64,000 nucleotides of DNA from positions 99,598 through 163,597 of the forward strand of contig NW_027479287.1 in the NCBI RefSeq assembly GCF_051014685.1, written 5' to 3'. This DNA is from Ptiloglossa arizonensis. Lineage: Eukaryota; Arthropoda; Insecta; Hymenoptera; Colletidae. Under the pieces are notes generated by a model. That model was not told the origin of the DNA, made no database searches, and worked only from the letters and a program-made list of their open reading frames with translations. Of this stretch, positions 48,253-61,377 are shown one piece after another (positions within the stretch are counted from its first letter, which is position 1; every line of letters begins with the position of its first letter). The position numbers and the translations under genes are program-made.

Positions 48253-51200
48253 TATGTAAGAAACGCTTGAGAAACTCAAAATTTTCGCAGTTCTGATGCT
48301 CGAAACGAATAACTAGAACGGCCTAGGGGAAAAGTCCGCATACCGTTGTAATCGGGCGAGTTTCTACTTTCAGAACCAACAGAAATTTTGCGGATTGGTC
48401 AATCCGTTCGCGAGATATGGCAGTTTGAAGGTAAGAAACTCTTGAGAAACTCGAAATTTGCGCAGTTCTGATGCTCGAAACGATTAACTGGAACGGCCTA
48501 GGGGAAAACTACACATACCGTTGTAATGGGGCGAGTTTCTACTTTCAGATGCAACAGAAATTTTGCGGATTGGTAGATCCGTTCGCAAGATGCGGCAGTT
48601 TGGAAGTAAGAAACGCTTGAGAAACTCAAAATTTTCGCAGTTCTGATGATCGAAACGTATAACTAGAACGGCTTAGGGGAAAACTACACCTACCGTTGTA
48701 ATCGGGCGAGTTTCTACTTTCAGATGCAACAGAAATTTTGCGGATTGGTCAATCCGTTCGCGAGATATGGCAGTTTGGAGGTAAGAAACGCTTGAGAAAC
48801 TCAAAATTTTCGCAGTTCTGATGCTTTAAACGAATAACTAGAACCGCCTAGGGGAAAAGTGCGCATACCGTTGTAATCGGGCGAGTTTCTACTTTCAGAT
48901 GCAACAGAAATTTTGCGGATCGGTCAATCCGTTCGCGAGATATGGCAGTTTGGATGTAAGAAACGCTTGAGAAACTCGAAATTTGCGCAGTTCTGATGCT
49001 TGAAACGAAAAACTAGAACAGCCTAGGGGAAAAGTGGGCATACCGATGTAATCGGGCGAGTTTCTACTTTCAGATGCAACAGAAATTTTGCGGATCGGTC
49101 AATCCGTTCGCGAGATATGGCAGTTTGGATGTAAGAAACGCTTGAGAAACTCGAAATTTTCGCAGTTCTGATGCTCGAAACGAATAACTGGAACGGCCTA
49201 GGGGAAAACTACATATACCGTTGTAATCGGGCGAGCCTCTACTTTCAGATGCAACAGAAATTTTGTGGATTGTTTCAATCCGTTCGCGAGATATGGCAGT
49301 TTGGAGGTAAGAAACGCTTGGGAAACTCAAAATTTTCGCAGCTCTGATGCTAGAAACGAGTAACTAGAACGGCCTAGGGGAAAAGTGCGCATACCGTTGT
49401 AATCGGGCGAGTTTCTACTTTCAGAAGCAACAGAAATTTTGCGGATTGGTCAATCCGTTCGCGAGATATGGCAGTTTGGAGGTAAGAAACGCTTGAGAAA
49501 CTCAAAATTTTCGCAGTTCTGATGCTCGAAACGAATAACTAGAACGGCCTAGGCGAAAAGTGCGCATACCGTTGTAATCGGGCGAGTTTCGACTTTCAGA
49601 AGCAACAGAAATTTTATGGATTGATCAATCCGTTCGCGAGATATGGCAGTTTGGAAATAAGAAACGCTTGAGAAACTCAAAATTTTCGCAGTTCTGATGC
49701 TAGAAACGAGTAACTAGAACGGCGTAGGGGAAAAGTGCGCATACCGTTGTAATCGGGCGAGTTTCTACTTTCAGATGCAACAGAAATTTTGCGGATCGGT
49801 CAATCCGTTCGCGAGATATGGCAGTTTGGATGCAAGAAACGCTTGAGAAACTCGAAATTTTCGCAGTTCTGATGCTCGAAACGAACAACTGGAACGGCTT
49901 AGGGGAAAACTACACATACCGTTGTAATCGGGCGAGTCTCTACTTTCAGATGCAACAGAAATTTTGCGGATTGGTCAATCCGTTCGCGAGATATGGCAGT
50001 TTGGAGGTAAGAGACGCTTGAGAAACTCAAAATTTTCGCAGTTCTGATGCTCGAAACGAATAACTGGAACAGCCTAGGGGAAAACTACACATACCGTTTT
50101 AATCGGGCGAGTTTCTACTTTCAGAAGCAACAGAAATTTTGCGGATTGATCAATCCGTTCGCGAGATATGGCAGTTTGGAAATAAGAAACGCTTGAGAAA
50201 CTCAAAATTTTCGCAGTTCTGATGCTAGAAACGAGTAACTAGAACGGCGTAGGGGAAAAGTGCGCATACCGTTGTAATCGGGCGAGTTTCTACTTTCAGA
50301 TGCAACAGAAATTTTGCGGATCGGTCAATCCGTTCGCGAGATATGGCAGTTTGGATGCAAGAAACGCTTGAGAAACTCGAAATTTTCGCAGTTCTGATGC
50401 TCGAAACGAATAACTGGAACGGCTTAGGGGAAAACTACACATACCGTTGTAATCGGGCGAGTCTCTACTTTCAGATGCAACAGAAATTTTGCGGATTGGT
50501 CAATCCGTTCGCGAGATATGGCAGTTTGGAGGTAAGAGACGCTTGAGAAACTCAAAATTTTCGCAGTTCTGATGCTCGAAACGAATAACTGGAACAGCCT
50601 AGGGGAAAACTACACATACCGTTTTAATCGGGCGAGTCTCTACTTTCAGATGCAACAGAAATTTTGCGGATTGGTCAATCCGTTCGCGAGATATGGCAGT
50701 TTGGAGGTAAGAAACGCTTGAGAAACTCAAAATTTTCGCAGTTCTGATGCTACAAACGAGTAACTAGAACGGCGTAGGGGAAAAGTGCGCATACCGTTGT
50801 AATCGGGCGAGTTTCTACTTTCAGATGCAACAGAAATTTTGCGGATCGGTCAATCCGTTCGCGAGATATGGCAGTTTGGAGGTAAGAAACGCTTGAGAAA
50901 CTCAAAATTTTCGCAGTTCTGATGCTCGAAATGAATAACTAGAACGGCCTAGGGGAGAAGTACGCATACCGTTGTAATCGGGCGAGTTTCTACTTTCAGA
51001 TGCAACAGAAATTTTGCGGATCGGTCAATCCGTTCGCGAGATATGGCAGTTTGGATGCAAGAAACGCTTGAGAAACTCGAAATTTTCGCAGTTCTGATGC
51101 TCGAAACGAATAACTGGAACGGCTTAGGGGAAAACTACACCTACCGTTGTAATCGGGCGAGTTTCTACTTTCAGATGCAACAGAAATTTTGCGGATTGGT

Positions 51201-51581
51201 CAATCCGTTCGCGAGATATGGCAGTTTGGAGGTAAGAAACGCTTGAGAAACTCAAAATTTTCGCAGTTCTGATGCTAGAAACGAGTAACTAGAACGGCGT
51301 AGGGGAAAAGTGCGCATACCGTTGTAATCGGGCGAGTTTCTACTTTCAGATGCAACAGAAATTTTGCGGATCGGTCAATCCGTTCGCGAGATATGGCAGT
51401 TTGGATGCAAGAAACGCTTGAGAAACTCGAAATTTTCGCAGTTCTGATGCTCGAAACGAATAACTGGAACGGCTTAGGGGAAAACTACACCTACCGTTGT
51501 AATCGGGCGAGTTTCTACTTTCAGATGCAACAGAAATTTTGCGGATTGGTCAATCCGTTCGCGAGATATGGCAGTTTGGAT
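48253..51581 (+). repeat. Region I: mosaic between the 25-mer pair and the right large copy
   Basis: Contains a GATGCTTT marker at 48820, a +1 monomer near 49.2-49.3 kb with a private TTTTGTGG, and a three-monomer tandem duplication at about 49.6-50.65 kb. The stretch at 50.92-51.25 kb matches 39.19-39.51 kb (offset 11732). Private substitutions (GGGGCGAG, GGTAGATCC, AGAACCAAC, TTTCGACTTTC) are scattered between 48.3 and 49.65 kb. Confidence 0.8.
49698..50747 (+). repeat. Three-monomer (525-bp) tandem duplication
   Basis: The GATGCTAGAAACGAG/GCGTAGGGG monomer, the GATGCAAG monomer and the AACAGCC/TTTTAATCGGG monomer recur at 525-bp offset (49698 and 50223). Both copies carry GGTAAGAGACGC, otherwise not seen. 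The join is a hybrid at 50101-50113: TTTTAATCGGG, which normally precedes GAGTCTC, is followed by GAGTTTCTAC and CAGAAGCAAC from a different monomer type. Confidence 0.85.
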
Positions 51582-54500
51582 GTAAGAAACGCTTGAGAAA
51601 CTCAAAATTTTCGCAGTTCTGATGATCGAAACGAATAACTGGAACGGCCTAGGGGAAAACTACACATACCGTTGTAATCGGGCGAGTCTCTACTTTCAGA
51701 TGCAACAGAAATTTTGCGGATTGGTCGATCCGTTCGCAAGATGCGGCAGTTTGGAAGTAAGAAACGCTTGAGAAACTCAAAATTTTCGCAGTTCTGATGA
51801 TCGAAACGAATAACTAGAACGGCTTAGGGGAAAACTACACCTACCGTTGTAATCGGGCGAGTTTCTACTTTCAGATGCAACAGAAATTTTGCGGATCGGT
51901 CAATCCGTTCGCGAGATATGGCAGTTTGGATGCAAGAAACGCTTGAGAAACTCGAAATTTTCGCAGTTCTGATGCTCGAAACGAATAACTGGAACGGCCT
52001 AGGGGAAAACTACACATACCGTTGTAATCGGGCGAGTTTCTACTTTCAGATGCAACAGAAATTTTGCGGATTGGTCGATCCGTTCGCAAGATGCGGCAGT
52101 TTGGAAGTAAGAAACGCTTGAAAAACTCAAAATTTTCGCAGTTCTGATGATCGAAACGAATAACTAGAACGGCTTAGGGGAAAACTACACCTACCGTTGT
52201 AATCGGGCGAGTTTCTACTTTCAGATGCAACAGAAATTTTGCGGATTGGTCAATCCGTTCGCGAGATATGGCAGTTTGGAGGTAAGAAACGCTTGAGAAA
52301 CTCAAAATTTTCGCAGTTCTGATGCTTTAAACGAATAACTAGAACCGCCTAGGGGAAAAGTGCGCATACCGTTGTAATCGGGCGAGTTTCTACTTTCAGA
52401 TGCAACAGAAATTTTGCGGATCGGGCAATCCGTTCGCGAGATATGGCAGTTTGGATGTAAGAAACGCTTGAGAAGCTCGAAATTTTCGCAGTTCTGATGC
52501 TCGAAACGAATAACTGGAACGGCCTAGGGGAAAACTACACATACCGTTGTAATCGGGCGAGCCTCTACTTTCAGATGCAACAGAAATTTTGCGGATTGTT
52601 TCAATCCGTTCGCGAGATATGGCAGTTTGGAGGTAAGAAACGCTTGGGAAACTCAAAATTTTCGCAGCTCTGATGCTAGAAACGAGTAACTAGAACGGCC
52701 TAGGGGAAAAGTGCGCATACCGTTGTAATCGGGCGAGTTTCTACTTTCAGAAGCAACAGAAATTTTGCGGATTGGTCAATCCGTTCGCGAGATATGGCAG
52801 TTTGGAGGTAAGAAACGCTTGAGAAACTCAAAATTTTCGCAGTTCTGATGCTCGAAACGAATAACTAGAACGGCCTAGGCGAAAAGTGCGCATACCGTTG
52901 TAATCGGGCGAGTTTCTACTTTCAGAAGCAACAGAAATTTTGCGGATTGATCAATCCGTTCGCGAGATATGGCAGTTTGGAAATAAGAAACGCTTGAGAA
53001 ACTCAAAATTTTCGCAGTTCTGATGCTAGAAACGAGTAACTAGAACGGCGTAGGGGAAAAGTGCGCATACCGTTGTAATCGGGCGAGTTTCTACTTTCAG
53101 ATGCAACAGAAATTTTGCGGATCGGTCAATCCGTTCGCGAGATATGGCAGTTTGGATGCAAGAAACGCTTGAGAAACTCGAAATTTTCGCAGTTCTGATG
53201 CTCGAAACGAATAACTGGAACGGCTTAGGGGAAAACTACACCTACCGTTGTAATCGGGCGAGTTTCTACTTTCAGATGCAACAGAAATTTTGCGGATTGG
53301 TCAATCCGTTCGCGAGATATGGCAGTTTGGAGGTAAGAAACGCTTGAGAAACTCAAAATTTTCGCAGTTCTGATGATCGAAACGAATAACTGGAACGGCC
53401 TAGGGGAAAACTACACATACCGTTGTAATCGGGCGAGTTTCTACTTTCAGATGCAACAGAAATTTTGCGGATTGGTCGATCCGTTCGCAAGATGCGGCAG
53501 TTTGGAAGTAAGAAACGCTTGAGAAACTCAAAATTTTCGCAGTTCTGATGATCGAAACGAATAACTAGAACGGCTTAGGGGAAAACTACACCTACCGTTG
53601 TAATCGGGCGAGTTTCTACTTTCAGATGCAACAGAAATTTTGCGGATTGGTCAATCCGTTCGCGAGATATGGCAGTTTGGAGGTAAGAAACGCTTGAGAA
53701 ACTCAAAATTTTCGCAGTTCTGATGCTTTAAACGAATAACTAGAACCGCCTAGGGGAAAAGTGCGCATACCGTTGTAATCGGGCGAGTTTCTACTTTCAG
53801 ATGCAACAGAAATTTTGCGGATCGGTCAATCCGTTCGCGAGATATGGCAGTTTGGATGTAAGAAACACTTGAGAAACTCGAAATTTGCGCAGTTCTGATG
53901 CTTGAAACGAATAACTAGAACGGCCTAGGGGAAAAGTGGGCATACCGTTGTAATCGGGCGAGTTTCTACTTTCAGATGCAACAGAAATTTTGCGGATCGG
54001 TCAATCCGTTCGCGAGATATGGCAGTTTGGATGTAAGAAACGCTTGAGAAGCTCGAAATTTTCGCAGTTCTGATGCTCGAAACGAATAACTGGAACGGCC
54101 TAGGGGAAAACTACACATACCGTTGTAATCGGGCGAGCCTCTACTTTCAGATGCAACAGAAATTTTGCGGATTGTTTCAATCCGTTCGCGAGATATGGCA
54201 GTTTGGAGGTAAGAAACGCTTGGGAAACTCAAAATTTTCGCAGCTCTGATGCTAGAAACGAGTAACTAGAACGGCCTAGGGGAAAAGTGCGCATACCGTT
54301 GTAATCGGGCGAGTTTCTACTTTCAGAAGCAACAGAAATTTTGCGGATTGGTCAATCCGTTCGCGAGATATGGCAGTTTGGAGGTAAGAAACGCTTGAGA
54401 AACTCAAAATTTTCGCAGTTCTGATGCTCGAAACGAATAACTAGAACGGCCTAGGAGAAAAGTGCGCATACAGTTGTAATCGGGCGAGTTTCTACTTTTA

Positions 54501-54698
54501 GAAGCAACAGAAATTTTGCGGATTGATCAATCCGTTCGCGAGATATGGCAGTTTGGAAATAAGAAACGCTTGAGAAACTCAAAATTTTCGCAGTTCTGAT
54601 GCTAGAAACGAGTAACTAGAACGGCGTAGGGGAAAAGTGCGCATACCGTTGTAATCGGGCGAGTTTCTACTTTCAGATGCAACAGAAATTTTGCGGAT

Positions 54699-56748
54699 CG
54701 GTCAATTCGTTCGCGAGATATGGCAGTTTGGATGCAAGAAACGCTTGAGAAACTCGAAATTTTCGCAGTTCTGATGCTCGAAACGAATAACTGGAACGGC
54801 CTAGGGGAAAACTACACATACCGTTGTAATCGGGCGAGTCTCTACTTTCAGATGCAACAGAAATTTTGCGGATTGGTCAATCCGTTCGCGAGATATGGCA
54901 GTTTGGATGCAAGAAACGCTTGAGAAACTCGAAATTTTCGCAGTTCTGATGCTCGAAACGAATAACTGGAACGGCCTAGGGGAAAACTACACATACCGTT
55001 GTAATCGGGCGAGTCTCTACTTTCAGATGCAACAGAAATTTTGCGGATTGGTCAATCCGTTCGCGAGATATGGCCGTTTGTATGTAAGAAACGCTTGAGA
55101 AACTCAAAATTTTCGCAGTTCTGATGCTCGAAACGAATAACTAGAACGGCCCAGGGGAAAAGTGCGCATACCGTTGTAATCGGGCGAGTTTCTACTTTCA
55201 GAAGCAACAGAAATTTTGCGGATTGATCAATCCGTTCGCGAGATATGGCAGTTTGGAAATAAGAAACGCTTGAGAAACTCAAAATTTTCGCAGTTCTGAT
55301 GCTAGAAACGAGTAACTAGAACGGCGTAGGGGAAAAGTGCGCATACCGTTGTAATCGGGCGAGTTTCTACTTTCAGATGCAACAGAAATTTTGCGGATCG
55401 GTCAATCCGTTCGCGAGATATGGCAGTTTGGATGCAAGAAACGCTTGAGAAACTCGAAATTTTCGCAGTTCTGATGCTCGAAACGAATAACTGGAACGGC
55501 CTAGGGGAAAACTACACATACCGTTGTAATCGGGCGAGTCTCTACTTTCAGATGCAACAGAAATTTTGCGGATTGGTCAATCCGTTCGCGAGATATGGCC
55601 GTTTGTATGTAAGAAACGCTTGAGAAACTCAAAATTTTCGCAGTTCTGATGCTCGAAACGAATAACTAGAACGGCCTAGGGGAGAAGTACGCATACCGTT
55701 GTAATCGGGCGAGTTTCTACTTTCAGATGCAACAGAAATTTTGCGGATCGGTCAATTCGTTCGCGAGATATGGCAGTTTGGATGCAAGAAACGCTTGAGA
55801 AACTCGAAATTTTCGCAGTTCTGATGCTCGAAACGAATAACTGGAACGGCCTAGGGGAAAACTACACATACCGTTGTAATCGGGCGAGTCTCTACTTTCA
55901 GATGCAACAGAAATTTTGCGGATTGGTCAATCCGTTCGCGAGATATGGCAGTTTGGATGCAAGAAACGCTTGAGAAACTCGAAATTTTCGCAGTTCTGAT
56001 GCTCGAAACGAATAACTGGAACGGCCTAGGGGAAAACTACACATACCGTTGTAATCGGGCGAGTCTCTACTTTCAGATGCAACAGAAATTTTGCGGATTG
56101 GTCAATCCGTTCGCGAGATATGGCCGTTTGTATGTAAGAAACGCTTGAGAAACTCAAAATTTTCGCAGTTCTGATGCTCGAAACGAATAACTAGAACGGC
56201 CCAGGGGAAAAGTGCGCATACCGTTGTAATCGGGCGAGTTTCTACTTTCAGAAGCAACAGAAATTTTGCGGATTGATCAATCCGTTCGCGAGATATGGCA
56301 GTTTGGAAATAAGAAACGCTTGAGAAACTCAAAATTTTCGCAGTTCTGATGCTAGAAACGAGTAACTAGAACGGCGTAGGGGAAAAGTGCGCATACCGTT
56401 GTAATCGGGCGAGTTTCTACTTTCAGATGCAACAGAAATTTTGCGGATCGGTCAATCCGTTCGCGAGATATGGCAGTTTGGATGCAAGAAACGCTTGAGA
56501 AACACGAAATTTTCGCAGTTCTGATGCTCGAAACGAATAACTGGAACGGCCTAGGGGAAAACTACACATACCGTTGTAATCGGGCGAGTCTCTACTTTCA
56601 GATGCAACAGAAATTTTGCGGATTGGTCAATCCGTTCGCGAGATATGGCCGTTTGTATGTAAGAAACGCTTGAGAAACTCAAAATTTTCGCAGTTCTGAT
56701 GCTCGAAACGAATAACTAGAACGGCCTAGGGGAGAAGTACGCATACCG
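54699..56748 (+). repeat. Six-monomer (1050-bp) tandem duplication
   Basis: Monomers at about 54.70-55.70 kb recur 1050 bp downstream, including the rare GGTCAATTCG form (near 54707 and 55757) and the GGCCGTTTGTATG monomers. The left large copy at 37.5-38.3 kb has no second set. The join is a hybrid monomer: GGAGAAGTACG on its left (A at 55689) and GGATCGGTCAATTCG on its right (C at 55749). The exchange occurred in that 60-bp interval. Confidence 0.87.
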
Positions 56749-57694
56749 TTGTAATCGGGCGAGTTTCTACTTTCAGATGCAACAGAAATTTTGCGGATTG
56801 GTCAATCCGTTCGCGAGATATGGCAGTTTGGAGGTAAGAAGCGCTTGAGAAACTCAAAATTTTCGCAGTTCTGATGCTCGAAACGAATAACTAGAACGGC
56901 CTAGGCGAAAAGTGCGCATACCGTTGTAGTCGGGCGAGTTTCTACTTTCAGAAGCAACAGAAATTTTGCGGATTGATCAATCCGTTCGCGAGATATGGCA
57001 GTTTGGAAATAAGAAACGCTTGAGAAACTCAAAATTTTCGCAGTTCTGATGCTCGAAACGAGTAACTAGAACGGCCTAGGGGAAAAGTACGCATACCGTT
57101 GTAATCGGGCGAGTTTCTACTTTCACAAGCAACAGAAATTTTACGGATTGGTCAATCCGTTCGCGAGATATGGCCGTTTGTATGTAAGAAACGCTTGAGA
57201 AACTCAAAATTTTCGCAGTTCTGATGCTCGAAACGAATAACTAGAACGGCCTAGTGGAAAAGTCCGCATACCGTTGTAATCGGGCGAGTTTCTACTTTCA
57301 GAAGCAACAGAAATTTTGCGGATTGGTCAATCCGTTCGCGAGATATGGCAGTTTGAAGGTAAGAAACGCTTGAGAAACTCAAAATTTTCGCAGTTCTGAT
57401 GCTCGAAACGAATAACTAGAACGGCCTAGGGGAAAAGTCCGCATACCGTTGTAATCGGGCGAGTTTCTACTTTCAGAAGCAACAGAAATTTTGCGGATTG
57501 GTCAATCCGTTCGCGAGATATGGCAGTTTGTATGTAAGAAACGCTTGAGAAACTCAAAATTTTCGCAGTTCTGATGCTCGAAACGAATAACTAGAACGGC
57601 CTAGTGGAAAAGTCCGCATACCGTTGTAATCGGGCGAGTTTCTACTTTCAGATGCAACAGAAATTTTGCGGATCGGTCAATCCGTTCGCGAAAT

Positions 57695-60600
57695 ATGGCA
57701 GTTTGGGTGCAAGAAACGCTTGAGAAACTCGAAATTTTCGCAGTTCTGATGCTCGAAACGAATAACTGGAACGGCTTAGGGGAAAACTACACCTACCGTT
57801 GTAATCGGGCGAGTTTCTACTTTCAGATGCAACAGAAATTTTGCGGATTGGTCAATCCGTTCGCGAGATATGGCAGTTTGGAGGTAAGAAACGCTTGAGA
57901 AACTCAAAATTTTCGCAGTTCTGATGATCGAAACGAATAACTGGAACGGCCTAGGGGAAAACTACACATACCGTTGTAATCGGGCGAACCTCTACTTTCA
58001 GATGCAACAGAAATTTTGCGGATTGTTTCAATCCGTTCGCGAGGTATGGCAGTTTGGAGGTAAGAAACGCTTGGGAAACTCAAAATTTTCGCAGCTCTGA
58101 TGCTAGAAACGAGTAACTAGAACGGCCTAGGGGAAAAGTACGCATACCGTTGTAATCGGGCGAGTTTCTACTTTCACAAGCAACAGAAATTTTGCGGACT
58201 GGTCAATCCGTTCGCGAGATATGGCAGTTTGGAGATAAGAAACGCTTTAGAAACTCAAAATTTTCGCAGTTCTGATGCTCGAAACGAATAACTAGAACGG
58301 CCCAGGGGAAAAGTGCTCATACCGTTGTAATCGGGCGAGTTTCTACTTTCAAATGCAACAGAAATTTTGCGGATTGGTCAATCCGTTCGCGAGATATGGC
58401 CGTTTGTATGTAAGAAACGCTTGAGAAACTCAAAATTTTCGCAGTTCTGATGCTCGAAACGAATAACTAGAACGGCCTAGGGGAGAAGTACGCATACCGT
58501 TGTAATCGGGCGAGTTTCTACTTTCAGATGCAACAGAAATTTTGCGGATTGGTCAATCCGTTCGCGAGATATGGCAGTTTGGAGGTAAGAAACGCTTGAG
58601 AAACTCAAAATTTTCGCAGTTCTGATGCTTTAAACGAATAACTAGAACCGCCTAGGGGAAAAGTGCGCATACCGTTGTAATCGGGCGAGTTTCTACTTTC
58701 AGATGCAACAGAAATTTTGCGGATCGGTCAATCCGTTCGCGAGATATGGCAGTTTGGATGTAAGAAACGCTTGAGAAACTCGAAATTTGCGCAGTTCTGA
58801 TGCTTGAAACGAAAAACTAGAACAGCCTAGGGGAAAAGTGGGCATACCGATGTAATCGGGCGAGTTTCTACTTTCAGATGCAACAGAAATTTTGCGGATC
58901 GGTCAATCCGTTCGCGAGATATGGCAGTTTGGATGTAAGAAACGCTTGAGAAACTCGAAATTTTCGCAGTTCTGATGCTCGAAACGAATAACTGGAACGG
59001 CCTAGGGGAAAACTACATATACCGTTGTAATCGGGCGAGCCTCTACTTTCAGATGCAACAGAAATTTTGCGGATTGTTTCAATCCGTTCGCGAGATATGG
59101 CAGTTTGGAGGTAAGAAACGCTTGGGAAACTCAAAATTTTCGCAGCTCTGATGCTAGAAACGAGTAACTAGAACGGCGTAGGGGAAAAGTGCGCATACCG
59201 TTGTAATCGGGCGAGTTTCTACTTTCAGATGCAACAGAAATTTTGCGGATCGGTCAATCCGTTCGCGAGATATGGCAGTTTGGATGCAAGAAACGCTTGA
59301 GAAACTCGAAATTTTCGCAGTTCTGATGCTCGAAACGAATAACTAGAACGGCTTAGGGGAAAACTACACCTACCGTTGTAATCGGGCGAGTTTCTACTTT
59401 CAGATATAACAGAAATTTTGCGGATTGGTCAATCCGTTCGCGAGATATGGCAGTTTGGAGGTAAGAAACGCTTGAGAAACTCAAAATTTTCGCAGTTCTG
59501 ATGCTTTAAACGAATAACTAGAACCGCCTAGGGGAAAAGTGCGCATACCGTTGTAATCGGGCGAGTTTCTACTTTCAGATGCAACAGAAATTTTGCGGAT
59601 CGGTCAATCCGTTCGCGAGATATGGCAGTTTGGATGTAAGAAACGCTTGAGAAACTCGAAATTTGCGCAGTTCTGATGCTTGAAACGAATAACTAGAACG
59701 GCCTAGGAGAAAAGTGGGCATACCGTTGTAATCGGGCGAGTTTCTACTTTCAGATGCAACAGAAATTTTGCGGATCGGTCAATCCGTTCGCGAGATATGG
59801 CAGTTTGGATGTAAGAAACGCTTGAGAAACTCGAAATTTTCGCAGTTCTGATGCTCGAAACGTATGACTGGAACGGCCTACGGGAAAACTACACATACCG
59901 TTGTAATCGGGCGAACCTCTACTTTCAGATGCAACAGAAATTTTGCGGATTGTTTCAATCCGTTCGCGAGATATGGCAGTTTGGAGGTAAGAAACGCTTG
60001 GGAAACTCAAAATTTTCGCAGCTCTGATGCTAGAAACGAGTAACTAGAACGGCCTAGGGGAAAAGTGCGCATACCGTTTTAATCGGGCGAGTCTCTACTT
60101 TCAGATGCAACAGAAATTTTGCGGATTGGTCAATCCGTTCGCGAGATATGGCAGTTTGGAGGTAAGAAACGCTTGAGAAACTCAAAATTTTCGCAGTTCT
60201 GATGCTACAAACGAGTAACTAGAACGGCCTAGGGGAAAAGTACGCATACCGTTGTAATCGGGCGAGTTTCTACTTTCAGATGCAACAGAAATTTTGCGGA
60301 TTGGTCAATCCGTTCGCGAGATATGGCAGTTTGTATGTAAGAAACGCTTGAGAAACTCAAAATTTTCGCAGTTCTGATGCTCGAAACGAATAACTAGAAC
60401 GGCCTAGGGGAGAAGTACGCATACCGTTGTAATCGGGCGAGTTTCTACTTTCAGATGCAACAGAAATTTTGCGGATTGGTCAATCCGTTCGCGAGATATG
60501 GCAGTTTGGAGGTAAGAAACGCTTGAGAAACTCAAAATTTTCGCAGTTCTGATGCTCGACATGAATAACTAGTACGGCGTAGGGGAAAAGTGCGCATACC

Positions 60601-61377
60601 GTTGTAATCGGGCGAGTTTCTACTTTCAGATGCAACAGACATTTTGCGGATTGATCAATCCGTTCGCGAGATATGGCAGTTTGGAAATAAGAAACGCTTG
60701 AGAAACTCAAAATTTTCGCAGTTCTGATGCTAGAAACGAGTAACTAGAACGGCGTAGGGGAAAAGTGCGCATACCGTTGTAATCGGGCGAGTTTCTACTT
60801 TCAGATGCAACAGAAATTTTGCGGATCGGTCAATCCGTTCGCGAGATATGGCAGTTTGGATGCAAGAAACGCTTGAGAAACTCGAAATTTTCGCAGTTCT
60901 GATGCTCGAAACGAATAACCGGAACGGCCTAGGGGAAAACTACACATACCGTTGTAATCGGGCGAGTCTCTACTTTCAGATGCAACAGAAATTTTGCGGA
61001 TTGGTCAATCCGTTCGCGAGATATGGCAGTTTGGAGGTAAGAAACGCTTGAGAAACTCAAAATTTTCGCAGTTCTGATGCTCGAAACGAATAACTGGAAC
61101 AGCCTAGGGGAAAACTACACATACCGTTTTAATCGGGCGAGTCTCTACTTTCAGATGCAACAGAAATTTTGCGGATTGGTCAATCCGTTCGCGAGATATG
61201 GCAGTTTGGAGGTAAGAAACGCTTGAGAAACTCAAAATTTTCGCAGTTCTGATGCTACAAACGAGTAACTAGAACGGCCTAGGGGAAAAGTACGCATACC
61301 GTTGTAATCGGGCGAGTTTCTACTTTCACAAACAACAGAAATTTTGCGGATTGGTCAATCCGTTCGCGAGATATGGC
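57695..61377 (+). repeat. Shortened third copy of the 25-monomer unit
   Basis: Begins with GGGTGCAAG like 39661 and 44039 but lacks three monomers (offset changes from 18034 to 17509 near 58.1 kb). It then follows copy 1 through the CAGATATAACAG, GACATGAATAAC and AATAACCGG monomers. It is about 22 monomers long. It differs from the tandem pair at a few bases, for example TACCGTTGTAATC near 58496, where the pair has TACCGCTG. Confidence 0.85.

Larger units (their letters stand above)
51582..61377 (+). repeat. Large duplicated segment, right copy
   Basis: Counterpart of 34423-43868. Relative to the left copy it has gained one monomer near 54.9 kb and six near 55.7-56.7 kb. It has lost two near 57.6 kb and three near 58.1 kb. 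Small differences also exist, such as CTACGGG near 59880, TTGTAGTCGGG near 56925 and GAGGTATGG near 58041. At 61370 it reads GGCAGTTTG where the left copy has the hybrid GGCCGTTTG. After this point the sequence follows the 48.6-49.5 kb region at offset 12781. Confidence 0.87.
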
